Below are positions 25,460 to 35,824 of a stretch of DNA of 64,000 nucleotides, one piece after another (the first letter of the stretch is position 1; each line of letters begins with the position of its first letter). The DNA lies in contig NSJX01000004.1 of the NCBI GenBank assembly GCA_002286715.1, positions 74,253-138,252 of the forward strand, given 5' to 3'. Made by a program: the position numbers and the translations under genes. The notes below the pieces were generated by a model that saw only the letters and a program-made list of their open reading frames with translations, made no database searches and was not told the origin of the DNA. Source of the DNA: Dentipellis sp. KUC8613. Taxonomy: Eukaryota > Basidiomycota > Agaricomycetes > Russulales > Hericiaceae.

Positions 25460-28400
25460 ATGCCTCTTGTACTCCCTAATTCACGTCGGTCTATAAGCTC
25501 ACAGGCGGCACCAGTACGTCCACAACAAGATATGTTCTCGTGGATGAACTAACTGCGCATCGAAGTCGGACGACTTTCTCTCGCCGACATTTTCGCCCTC
25601 CAACCATTCCAACTTTCCCGCCACGCCCCTTCTTGATCCTGAAGCATTTGACACCATACCATTTTCTGTTCGTAGGAACATTGTCACTGGCTTCTCGTCA
25701 TTCTCTAACTTCATATACCGTAGGAATCATTCTCTGCCTTCCTAGACCTAAATGGCGATCCCAATGGCACATATCTCGCGGGCACGCCCGACACCATACG
25801 TTCTAGTCCCGACATAATAAAGGCGTCAAAGCGCGCCTCTGTGAAACCTGATGCCAGCTACTACGTTGAGCAGCTCAGCAACATCAGAGACATCGATTCC
25901 GAATGGGAAGACGATGAAATCGAAGTGCGTTCTGATCACTCCCCACTAACATCTAGCCTAATTGATGTGAACCACAGGAAATCATGGTCCTCACCCCGAA
26001 ATCACGCCCCGCTCCCACGTCTCAACAGCCAAACATCAGCTCCCTTGTCCCGGGCCCAGTCCCCTCCGACAGCCGCTCCTGCATCTCTATCTCCACTCGC
26101 AAATCGGAGCCCACCACCCCGCTCCTCTCGCGCTCGCGTCACGCGCGTCCCCGCTCGGGCCCTCTGCACCCGTCCTTCACCCTCCTGCGCACCCTGAAAT
26201 CCAGCGCAAGCACAATATCGCACCTCGCGCTCTCCGCGCCGCTGCCCCAGACGACCTTCTCTCCCGCGCAGCGATCGATCTCCGGCCTGCCTGCGTCGAA
26301 GGACGCCACAGGCGACCAGCCGTTGCTAGTGATCCGCACCCTCCGTCTGCCCCTGACCCAGGCCGCTAGGCGCGAGCATGCCGTGCTGGCCCTGCTGAAG
26401 CACACGAAGGAGGCCGGTGCGCTCAGTTTGTACGTACAACGTGTGCAGCGGCTCTGGGACGATGTGGATGCGCAAGCGACGTACATAATGTGCGAGTACT
26501 GCGAGGACGGCAGCCTCATGGATGCGGTGCAGAAAGACGGGAGGATCGAGGCGGGGCAGGCGAAACGTTGGGCCTGCGAGCTTGTAAGCGCATCGTCGTA
26601 TCTCTCAAGCTCGTTACCAGCAGTCTGATATTGTATCGTATAGGCGTCAGGCATTGGGCTCTTGCACGAACTCGGGATCGTCCACCGCTCGTTGAAGCCG
26701 GAGCACATCTTGGTGCACGCCCACGGTCACGTCGTCATCGCCAACTTCGAGCGCGCTATTGTGCTGAGCGGCAATGCGACCGTGACAAACAAGGAAGTCG
26801 CTGACGACGAGAACGAGTGGGACTCGGCACCGGAGATGCTCCTTGGCTGGGAATTTGGCATCGAGGTCGATTGGTGGGCCTTTGGGGTGGTTCTGGGCTG
26901 GATGACGTGCGGTCAGGTATACTAAGATCTTGTCTCCAGGTGAAAAGGTGCTGACTCCAATGGTTCCTTAGCACCCACTCCTGATGCCGAATGACGAAGC
27001 TGGAAGTGCTTGCAGTGCGCAGCTCCGTGGTAGTGTATTCTGCAGACCTTCCGACTCGGTGTCCGTTCTCGACGCAGATTTCGAGGTGAAGGATCTGATG
27101 CAGAAGGTGCGTGCAATTAGAAGATTTGCGTATTGTTACCGTTGTCTGATGTAGTGTCACCCCTGCTTCCTACAGTGTCTGGAGCGCAACCCCGCTAAAC
27201 GAGTTGATTTCGAGGGTGTCAAGGGCCACGAGTGGTTCTGCGACGTGTACGTCTCGGCTATTCACCACGTTTGAACTCGTTTTTCTTACTTGAAGGCCAC
27301 GCTAGAAACTGGATCAAGGTCGCCAGAGGAGACATCAAAGACCTCATTCCCCCCTCACCCTCCCGTCGGTCCCACTCCCGACCGCGCTCGCGCTACCCTT
27401 CAACTACTACACTATCCAATCACAACATCCCAATCCTGCCACCGCCACCCTCTCTCGAACCGCTCGCTGACACGCTCAGCCTCACCACGCCCCAAACCAG
27501 CACCGCCTCCCTCTCCGAGCACGCTGCGTCCGCCGTCCTCACGCACGCGCAGCGCAAAACCCTCGGCGCCGCGCGCCCCGTCTCGCTCTCTTTCACAAGC
27601 CCGCTCGAGCCGCACCGTCCGCCCAACCCATCTCCGCCCTCTCTACTCCCCTCGCCCGTCCTCCCATCCAGCACCACTCCCGGACCCGAACCCAGCGCCG
27701 CATCCAAACCCCAGAAACCAAAGGCCCAACCCGAACCCAAGCCCGAATCTCCCGGCCCTGCGCCATACACCTCCGTCGAGGCGCTCGCGATGGACACCGC
27801 GCGGGGCCTGGGGCTCGGCATGGACCTCGACCTCTCGCTCGACGTCGACGAGTTCGGCATGTGGCTTCCCGACCGCGAGACCGAGCGCGCGCGGTGCGAC
27901 TCGGACGTGCTCGGTGCGCGCGGGGGGTCGCGGTCGCCGGAGCTGAGCCTGCGCGGCGCGCTCGCGCTGCCGATCCCGGTGCTGGTGCTGCCGCGGGAGG
28001 CGGAGGAGAAGGCGAAAGGAAGGGGGCGCGGGCGGAAGCTGAAGAAGAGGCGGAGGGAGAGCGCGTTTGTGCGGCGCGAGGGGGACGCTAGTGCGGGCGA
28101 GGGCGAGGAGGGCGAGGTGCCGGAGATCTGCTGGAACGGGCACGACCGCGACCTCGAAGACAGCGCGGGGAGCTCGACTGCAGGGCTCCCGCCGTCCCCC
28201 CTGCTCGAAGACCCTGACATCAGCGCCGGCAGCATTGGCCTGGTTGCAGGCGCGGAGGTGACGCCGAGCCTGAAGGCCGACAAGACCTTCCGCTGGAGCG
28301 CGCTCTCCTCGCTCTCGTTCAACCCCGCGGCCGCCGCGTCGTCGTCCTCGCCCGTCGGGCCGCGGCTGCGCAGGGGAAAGGGCAACGGCAGAACGCACAA

Positions 28401-29013
28401 GAGCAAGCACGCGCCCCCGCCGATCGCGTACCCCGTGCCGTACAGCATCGCGGAGCAGATGCACCGGATGCAGACGCACCGCGGGGGCATCGCGGGCGGG
28501 CGGCGGGTGCTAGGCGGGATTGTGAAGAAGGCGTCGAAGATGAGTTTGTTGGGCGGCCGGGGGCGGGATCGGGAGGAGGATGGAGAGGAAAATGACGGAG
28601 GGGAGGAGAAGGGAGCGGCCGGAGCGGCGGGGCGGACGGGGATGGAGGTCGGGCGCAGGGAGATGCTGAATGCGAGCCTGGGGATGGGTGCGGGGGTGCG
28701 CCGTGTGGGGATGGGGATTGGGTACACGCGGGCCATGGGAGGCGCTCGCGCGGGGGTCAGTCCCGGGCGGAGTGTGCTGTTGGGCGGGGACGGGGACTCC
28801 GTCCCAGCCGGGTGCTATGGTGGATTTTGGGGGCGCAAGGGGAGAGGCGAGGAGGTGGGAGGGCCGATGTATGTTCCCGCGCCGGCGATGGGGGAGTACG
28901 AGGGAGGCTCGTATGTGTCGAGGGTAACGTCGTCATTGGCGGAAGGCGAGGACGTCGGGGTGCCAGTCGGAGCGGGACTGGGAGTGTCGATCATGGCGGG
29001 AGGGAGTCTGTGA
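25460..29013 (+). CDS. AGC-like pseudokinase with long disordered tail
   Basis: Eight exons: 25460-25513, 25566-25667, 25724-25924, 25978-26583, 26644-26916, 26972-27106, 27176 to about 27245, and about 27308-29013. Phases agree throughout. The kinase fold is recognisable but all hallmark motifs are degenerate. The glycine loop reads LRTLKSSASTISHLAL, the VAIK lysine region LLVIRTLRL, the catalytic loop HRSLKPEHILV (Ser for Asp of HRD) and the metal motif VIANFERAI (Asn for Asp of DFG). Structural marks remain: REHAVLALL (helix C Glu), SAPEM (APE), VDWWAFGVVLGWM and LERNPAKRVDF. After the fold, NWIKVARGDIKDLIPP resembles the AGC C-terminal extension. A Pro/Ser/Gly-rich tail of some 560 residues follows, with a nuclear-localisation-like GRGRKLKKRRRES. 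Loss of catalysis is inferred, and a scaffold or allosteric role is likely. Confidence 0.82.
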
Positions 29014-29534
29014 ATGACGAGAGAAACCTCGCGCTGTGGATCTCTGGTCTTGGTTCCTGGTCTTGCGCTCTGGTCTGGCTCTCTGGTCATCGCGGATGCC
29101 TCTGTCTTAGTTCTCCACTTGGATCATCCGCAACTTTGGCTATTTTTCCAGCGATCTGGCAACATCCCACACACTCTCAAGTCTCTCCTCGCTCTCGGCT
29201 GCACACTGTCTATTGTGTCAACTTTGTTCGCTCAGCAAATATCATTCTAGCGCTTGTCTGTTCTGTGGATTTCCCTTTCGCCACCTAACGTGTCCTTCAT
29301 ATATTATTTCGAGTGATACCCGTTCTATTCTCCTCGATGCTGTGTATATCCATGTCAACAGTTTGGTTTGTTTTTCGTGTTTCTACACTGGCAGTTGTCG
29401 TATACACAGGATTGGGACCGTATTTTCTGTCGATATCACAATTTGAGTGTGCCTGTGTGTACTTTTTGTTGATAGACTCCGACAACTTTCTCTCCCCTTC
29501 TTGAAGGAAAAAACTTGAATAATAACATCATACT
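29014..29534. other. Intergenic region
   Basis: About 520 AT-richer bases after the pseudokinase stop, ending in the T-rich run that terminates tRNA-Lys copy 3. No gene recognised. Confidence 0.4.
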
Positions 29535-29634
29535 AGCCCACCGCGAGGGTCGAACTCGCAGCCTTCAGATTCCGATGAGAAGGAATGAACCCGCCTTAAG
29601 AGTCTGACGCTCTATCCGATTGAGCTAGGCGGGC
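29535..29634 (-). tRNA. tRNA-Lys(CUU), 26-nt intron (copy 3)
   Basis: Same acceptor, D, anticodon and T stems as the other copies, with anticodon CTT. The gene is 100 bases with a 26-nt intron almost identical to that of copy 2 (one base shorter, one substitution). A TTTTTT terminator follows within about 25 bases. It lies 173 bases downstream of the EEP-family gene on the same strand. Confidence 0.95.
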
Positions 29635-29807
29635 CGTGTTTGAGCGTGCCGACGTGCCGACTTGTCGGCTACCATCCTATAGCTTCGGTGCTTCGGACAT
29701 GACACAAAGTCGAGGAAGAATTTCCTGCACGGCCCAACGTCGAAATCTCGGCGAAGCGCTGCATGCGCCCATACTTAAACCCGCCGGACCGCAAATATTC
29801 ACGACAT

Positions 29808-29982
29808 TCAGACAGCAAACGTACACCTCAGCCCACCATGGTCGCTCCACGGAATCGCAGCAGTCTCTCCGCCCGGCCGGGGCACCTCAATCGCCCCGGG
29901 GCGGAGCACATCCATCTCCCTCGCCTCCACGCCCAGCATCGCGACTTTGTCCAGCCTGCGTCGAGCTCCAGGACCGCGCCGC

Positions 29983-30029
<47 letters not shown>

Positions 30030-30833
30030 CCACGCCGCCCCGCCGCGCAACGCGACCCACGCGTCGACGAGCCCGTTCTGCTCTACCAGCGCGTCGTCCG
30101 CGGGCCCGCAGATAGCGTTGAAGTCGCCCGCGACGACCCCGCGCCCTGCCTGCTGCAGGACGCCCGCGAGGATGTGCAGCTGCTGCGCGCGGAGGTGCTG
30201 CGTGTCCCAGAGCGAGTCGAGGTGCACGTTGATGAGGCGGAGCGGGCGTGTGCGTGTGCCGTCCCCGAGTGGGCCTGTGCTGTCCCGAAGTGTAGGGGGG
30301 ATGAGGTCCACGCAGAGCGCGTCGCGGTTGTACTTGCTCGGGAGGGGCAAGCGGGCGACGCGCCCGAGCGTGAATTTGGGCGTGTCCCCGGGCCCTTCCC
30401 CTTCTTTCTCAGCCCCCACGCGTGCGCTGGACAGCAGTGTCATGGTCGTAAAGGGCACGTCTGCATTGACGGAAGACGGCGCCGTCGACGTCTGGCTCTC
30501 CGAGTCGGCCTCAGGCACTAAGAATGCAGCGCGCACGCTCGCATCGCACAGGATGGACGCTCGGACTTCGTCCGTGACTTCCTGGAGGAAGATGATGTCT
30601 GGTGGGTTTGGTTCTCCCGAGAGGATGTGGCTGAGGATGAGTCTGGCGCGGGAGATGGGCCGCGGGGAGAACGCGTCGATGTTCCAGGTTGTAAGCGAGA
30701 GCGTCGGCGTAGCTTGGCTGTGTGTGCTTCTCGATGGTATCACATTATGTGCCGTGGCCCGCTGCAGTCTTTGGGTGAAGCGCGGGCGGCTGAGGACGGG
30801 AAGGGCGCGCCAGAGCCCCCTGCTGGCGGTCAT
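29808..30833 (-). CDS. Endonuclease/exonuclease/phosphatase family protein
   Basis: Single-exon protein of 341 residues of the EEP superfamily, closest in layout to TDP2-like phosphodiesterases that hydrolyse tyrosyl-DNA or related phosphodiester links. Motifs in order are LSLTTWNIDAF, IIFLQEVTD (metal-binding Glu), LINVHLDSLWDTQHLRAQQL (catalytic His), VVAGDFNAI (Asp/Asn) and PWSDHGGLRC (terminal Asp-His pair). The first 45 residues, MTASRGLWRALPVLSRPRFT and on, are Arg-rich and lack acidic residues, as in a mitochondrial presequence. Between GDFNA and RRLDKVAML, a region that normally forms a loop carries a run of 16 Gly encoded by a (CCG)n microsatellite. Substrate cannot be told from sequence. 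Confidence 0.8.
29983..30030. repeat. (CCG)n trinucleotide microsatellite in coding sequence
   Basis: About 15 uninterrupted CCG/GGC units. Read on the minus strand they encode a 16-residue poly-Gly run in the EEP-family protein. The tract is in frame and multiples of three leave the frame open, so length variation would be tolerated. Confidence 0.9.
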
Positions 30834-32320
30834 GGCGAGTTGGCAAGCTGCCAGTACTCGGGGCGCTTCTGGCTGGCTGGGTAACGTTATGTATGGGCGT
30901 CTCTGCGTTCGAATTCTGCACGCAGGTGTTCCGGATTTCTCGGGAGTCAGCGGGAGAAGTATGGGTCAGAAGACTGGGGTCTGGGGACTGAGAAGAAACA
31001 ACTGGCATAATTGCCTCCAGAGTCCAGATATTTACAAATTATGAGCAATGGCAGGCGCTCGACATACAAATGCAAGCGGTATCACATAGGAGCGATAATG
31101 AGTAGCTGGTAGGAAGACGTCTGGGGCCGGTAAGAGAAACATGCAGGGAGAAGGTGAAGATGAAGAACCGATGCAGGCGAACATATGCATCTTGTGCTAC
31201 TCGGCCCCGGTAGACCACCCGGCCTGCTGCTCGGTAAAGAGTACATATGAAGTGGGAATTCAATAGCAGTCTCGAAAGGCTTCCGGGCAACGCATCGCCC
31301 CCGTTCGTCGTGAGCACGCCGCCTTCGGACGATATCAATGTCGTCAAGACCGCGAATCCCTTTGTTGCCATCTTCGAAATCTAGATTCCACGAGATCTTC
31401 AGCATGACGGATTCGGGACGTAGGACGCTGATATCCTCGGGCTCGCCATGACAGGTTCTAGGAGGTACAAACCCGGTCTACGAACGCAACCATCCTTGCA
31501 CATGCGAAAGTGCGGTCCAAAATCAAATCGAAATACTTGTATAGGCCACGAGATGCAGGGAGCCCTATATGGTTACACGAGTATCAGTATCAGTATCAAC
31601 ATCAGCTTGGACTGTGAACGATATAAAGCTTGCTTGCGAGGAGACGACCTAGGGAAGACACGCAAGCCGCTGCAAAGTATGAGTGAGCAGCGGGAGAATG
31701 GTAGGCAGAGCGGAGATCGTCAGCGGACCGCGCGGTGGCGAAGTGATTCGCAGGCAACGGTGGACATTCGTGGGAGGCGAGGGCAGCATGGAAAAGAGAC
31801 GCTGTTCGGCGGGTCGGGAATGACAGGAAGGGTCTTATGGGAGAGCCTGGAGCTCTCAGAGAAGGCGGGGGGATGACAAAAGGCAAAATTAATGGAGGCA
31901 ATCGGGGTTAGGCTGAGAGACGCGGTTTGGGGGAGCGAGCTATTAAGGAAGTGATGGCAGGGCGGTAGCACGAGGGCAGAGCAAGACTTGGACGGTCGAT
32001 CGAGAGGGACGGAAAAGGGAATGCGTATGACGAAGAGGGCGGGAAGGCGGATTAGTGTTGACGGGTGTGTTGGCGGGACATGCGGCGTCGTGGGTTCGGC
32101 GGATGACAGAAGGGCGATATGCTGGGAAGAGGCAAATGCGAGAAGGTCGCACCGAGGGAGAAGCTGGCAGACCGGGACAACAGCTGTCGGATTCAGGCTG
32201 ATTGGAAAGAAATAGGAGACCTACTCGCGGATGTGGCTGAGATTAGGCGCCAGAAATGGCAGACGCATCTCCGAATGGGCTGGACGGATAGCAGACGTTC
32301 ATGCTCAACATTCGACAGCA
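30834..32320. other. Intergenic region
   Basis: About 1.5 kb between the EEP-family gene (-) and the next plus-strand gene. Frames here are short, lack motifs and cannot be spliced convincingly. The minus strand from 31600 to 32050 is CT-rich. No RNA gene recognised. Confidence 0.4.
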
Positions 32321-32325
32321 GCCCA

Positions 32326-32370
32326 TTATAAGACCGCGCACAGGGAAAATGGAGAACGAGTCGCAAGAGG
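32326..32370 (+). promoter_or_regulatory. TATA element and leader with out-of-frame ATG
   Basis: A TATAAG element lies at about 32327-32332, roughly 40 bases before the ATG at 32371. An earlier ATG at 32349 in good context (AAAATGG) is out of frame. With normal TATA-to-start spacing, transcription would begin after 32349 and bypass it. Confidence 0.45.
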
Positions 32371-34906
32371 ATGTCCGCTGTGATGCGCAGTCCCGCCTTT
32401 ACCCTCGAGGAGTTCAACGAGCTCGTGTCCGCGACCTTCGACGGCATCGGCACCCCGGACCTCGTCCTCGCAGCACGTCCCCGGTCCACCTCTCCCCCGC
32501 CACCGCAAGAGCAACCCCGCCAATCCGCCCTCTCCCTCCTCCGCAAGGTCAAGATCCGCGTCCACGACGCCGTCGCCCGCCACCACCATGACGCCGAGAC
32601 ACACCCCGCCATCCCTATCGCGCCCCCGCATACCCGGACACGCGCCAAGTCGCTCCCTCGCTCGTTCTTCAACCTCAGCCCCGTGACCCCCGACTCGGAC
32701 GCGCTACCCCCCGTCCCGCCCATCCCACACTCCTTCTTCGACGAGGATTCTGACAGCGACGCCAGCATCCCACCTCCCATCAACGTCCGCCCGCGTCCCT
32801 CCACCCCCCTAGGCGCGTTCCGACGCCTCTCGTCCTTGTTCGAGAGCCCTCCGCGCGGTGTCCCCTTGGATGCTGACCAGACGCGTCCCATGTCTCCCTT
32901 GCACAAGGCTACCTCGGTCCCACTTTTCAGGTCACCCAAGCGCGAATTTGTACGTATCTTCTGCAGTGTCTACATTTTACGCGTTTTCTTACGCGTCCTT
33001 GTAGGAGGGCGCCGCGCCGCACCCCGAGCCGCCTTCACCGTCCAGGCCGTCTATCACCACCAAGCTCCGCACGCTCACTCTTTCGCGTTCCAGGCTCGGT
33101 CTCTTCTCTGGCTCCCCCGCGCCATCTCCTACCACTGCGGTCCCACCGCATCCCTACTCTCCTCCTGTCGAGCCTAATTCTCCCTCCCAGTCCACTCCCA
33201 CCCTCTCTCTTTCGCCCTCTGCGACGCCCGTCACCCCGGCCTTCCCGCATACCACGTCTCCTGCGCGCCAGCCATCAGAATCTCAAGAGGTCCGTCCCAT
33301 AACGCCGGAGCCAGATCCCTTCCGCAAAGGTACGGTTGGCGTCAAAGATAGTCCATCTAGCAGTAGCAGTAGCAGTCCCAGCCGCAAACGCAAGATTCAC
33401 AAGTCGCGCTCAACACCTGGTCTCTTCGGCATTCGCAGTAGTATTGACTCTGACGATCGTTCGCACTCCCATGATTCGCATCCACCTCTCCCTCTCCCTA
33501 TATGCGTCTCGAAACCTTACCAGCTTCGCCCATTGCACATTCCTTCCCACAACGGGGTCTCTCACAAGGCGCCCTGCTCGTCTCCGCTCTCTTTCACCTT
33601 TCCTCTCCCTCCCAATTCTGCGCCTCCGCACCGTGTACGAGGCGGGCTCACTGTCACTGTCACCACACCTCCGCCTGCATTTCCTCCGCCTGCCTTCCCC
33701 CCGCCGCGCTCGCCCCCTCCCAATATACCCCTTCCGTCTCTGCCGCATGCTCGCGGACGCGGGAAACCGCTCCCCCAGATCCCCGTGCCCGCAACGGCAT
33801 TGCGGGACCAGCTGCGTGCGGGGATACGGAGTGCGCGGGTGCGGAAGGACTCGAAGGACAGTGTTCAGCTGCTCCGGGCACGGTCACAGCGGGAACGGGA
33901 GATGCGGATGAAGAGACGTGGCGTGCTCATGCGCGAGCAAGCGCACGCCCGGGACAAGGAGCGGAATGTGCGTACGAGGCCGGGTTCACCGTTCCCGCTG
34001 CCCCTGGAGAAGAGCGTCGGGAGTGCACGGAAGAGGCACGCAGAGAACGGGAGGGAGAGGGTGCAGGAACTGGTCGCTGCCGCAGGCCTCGCAGAGGAGC
34101 CTGAGGCGGACCCAATCAGGTTCACGAATCCCTGGGTTGGAGACGGCCAGTTGGAAGTCGAGTCCGCGGACCTCAGCATGGACGTGGACGTCCGTCCGGA
34201 CTCGGAGGTCGAGCCTGAGTATATGCGCTCCAGTTTCGAGGTGGGTATTTCCTTTTCAGCTGTTGGAATGCATGCTGATGTAAAGCAGGCGCAGAAGAAA
34301 GACTCGATGTCTTCCACCTTGTCCGGCTCCAGCTTGCGCTCGGACACGACGCGCACCAGCGTCACCTCCATCACGTCCTTGTCCGGCGCGTCCGTCGGGA
34401 GCGGCGAGACGCATGGGACGGTCATGCCGCCTGCCGCACGGGACGACAGTGAGGTTATGGGAACCGTTTGCGCCGATGCGTCTTCCTCCACGTGCGAGCA
34501 CCCACGCGAGGTGCGCGCCCCATCAGCTGCCGACACTGTTCGCCGACAGCGCATCGCATATGCGCGCCGCTTTCATGCGGACATCGAGGACATGGATGCG
34601 GATGCGGACGATGAAGCCTCGCCTGGATCGATGGGTGCCGAGCTGGAGGGCGAGCTGTTGAAGATGCCCGGCGCGTTCCCGCAATCTTGGGACCCTCATC
34701 ATACTGCTGATGCGCACGAGAGCATCTGGCATCGGCACGCGCGGCGGCTCTCGCATCTGCGATTGAGCATCCCTGTGCCGCTCGATCTGGGTTCTCTGGA
34801 TGTCGCAGATATCCCAGAGACCGAAGGCAGCGCTCTGGGGCTGCGCGGAGTGCCAGTACTGAGCGAAGGAGACTGTGACGGTGGGAGGAGTGGATGGTTC
34901 GAGTGA
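32371..34906 (+). CDS. Large disordered Pro/Ser/Arg-rich protein
   Basis: Unrecognised protein of about 810 residues in three exons: 32371-32949, 33005-34240 and 34289-34906. Introns are of 55 and 48 bases with GTACGT and GTGGGT donors, in phase. The N-terminus MSAVMRSPAFTLEEFNELVS has a short predicted helix. Most of the rest is low complexity: Pro/Ser stretches with SP and TP sites, a Ser run, and basic clusters such as SPSRKRKIHKSRS. A charged helical segment is rich in Arg/Glu (SQREREMRMKRRGVLMREQA). The C-terminal exon contains a predicted helical basic stretch (ADTVRRQRIAYARRF), an acidic stretch (DIEDMDADADDEA) and HESIWHRHARRLSHLRLSIP. No catalytic domain, signal peptide or membrane segment is seen. 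The pattern suggests a phosphorylated scaffold or regulator, but this is speculation. Confidence 0.7.
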
Positions 34907-35824
34907 GCCGTTCCTCTTTCCTCTTTCCGGACGATCTTTTCTGGTTTTGTTTTCTGGAGGACGAATGATTTGATTCCCCATTCACTATTCCCCACAGCGG
35001 CGATATCCTTCACTTTTTACTTATATCCATGATTACTGCATTTCGAGATACCGCCTGTCTTCGTCCTTTTTTCGCGCTCTCTCTCTCTCTCTTTCTCTCT
35101 TTCCACTTCCACCTCTGCCTCCTACCATTACCCGCGGGACATGCGTTCAATTTGGTTTTCCGCGCCCTGCTCATTGACATATTCTCTGCTTCACACATAC
35201 CTTAGCCCTTGCACCTTCCGTTCTTTGCATCTGCATTGTGTCCCTCATGCGAAATCATCTACGCGCGCGTATACGTATATACCGCGCCGTCTGTCTGTCT
35301 GTCTGTCCTCACATATCCTACTGTACCACCCTCGTTCGTCCGTTCGTCTGTTCGCACATTGTAGCGCTGCGCCCGCCTGTCGTTTTTGTGTAGTGTAGTC
35401 TAGTGTAGTCTATAGCCAGTGTCGAGAAGGTGAAGGAAACTAAGAAATGAATCGTTGTATTAGTGCCGGGTACACCTGTTGTGTTGTTTGCTTTGCTTTT
35501 CTTTGGTGTCAATGTGAGATTCGAAGTCTTTGGGTTGCGTATACTGAGACCTAGGACGAGGATTGGTTGCAAGTGGGCGTGGATCAGGATCGTGGAGGTG
35601 TTATTATTAAGTAGGCCTAGGATACATGGCATTTCATTGGATCCGCGCGGGGTATATGACTCTTTACTCCTTTGAGCACCAACAAAGCACGACACAAAGA
35701 CGTAGAGAAACCAATCGGAACTGCAGGCGCTCCGCGTCCGACAAGCCCAGCCCCGTCCCACCCACCACCCCCATACTACATCCGCTCGCCACCCACCCCC
35801 ACCAACCCAGGCCCTCTCACCTCC
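34907..35824. other. Convergent intergenic region, pyrimidine-rich with microsatellites
   Basis: About 920 bases between two convergent stops. It contains a (CT)n-like run at about 35076-35102, a (CTGT)n run at about 35288-35306 and a repeated TAGTGTAGTC at about 35391-35412. No gene seen. Confidence 0.6.
35076..35102. repeat. (CT)n microsatellite
   Basis: Run of CT dinucleotides interrupted by TTT, in the 3' region between convergent genes. Confidence 0.8.

Noticed and set aside
27420..28736. Long minus-strand open frame (438 codons) and another at 27643-28479
   Set aside because: They lie antisense to the GC-rich tail exon of the pseudokinase gene. Composition is Arg/Pro/Ser-rich with no domain, as expected of a shadow frame in GC-rich coding DNA.
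29947..31044. Plus-strand open frame of 365 codons with a poly-Pro run
   Set aside because: It is the complement of the EEP-family gene. The poly-Pro is the other reading of the CCG repeat, and the minus strand has all five catalytic motifs in order.
31039..32150. Several minus-strand frames such as one starting MLKISWNLDFEDGNKG
   Set aside because: No domain, no consistent splicing and a CT-rich composition; more likely leader or spacer DNA.
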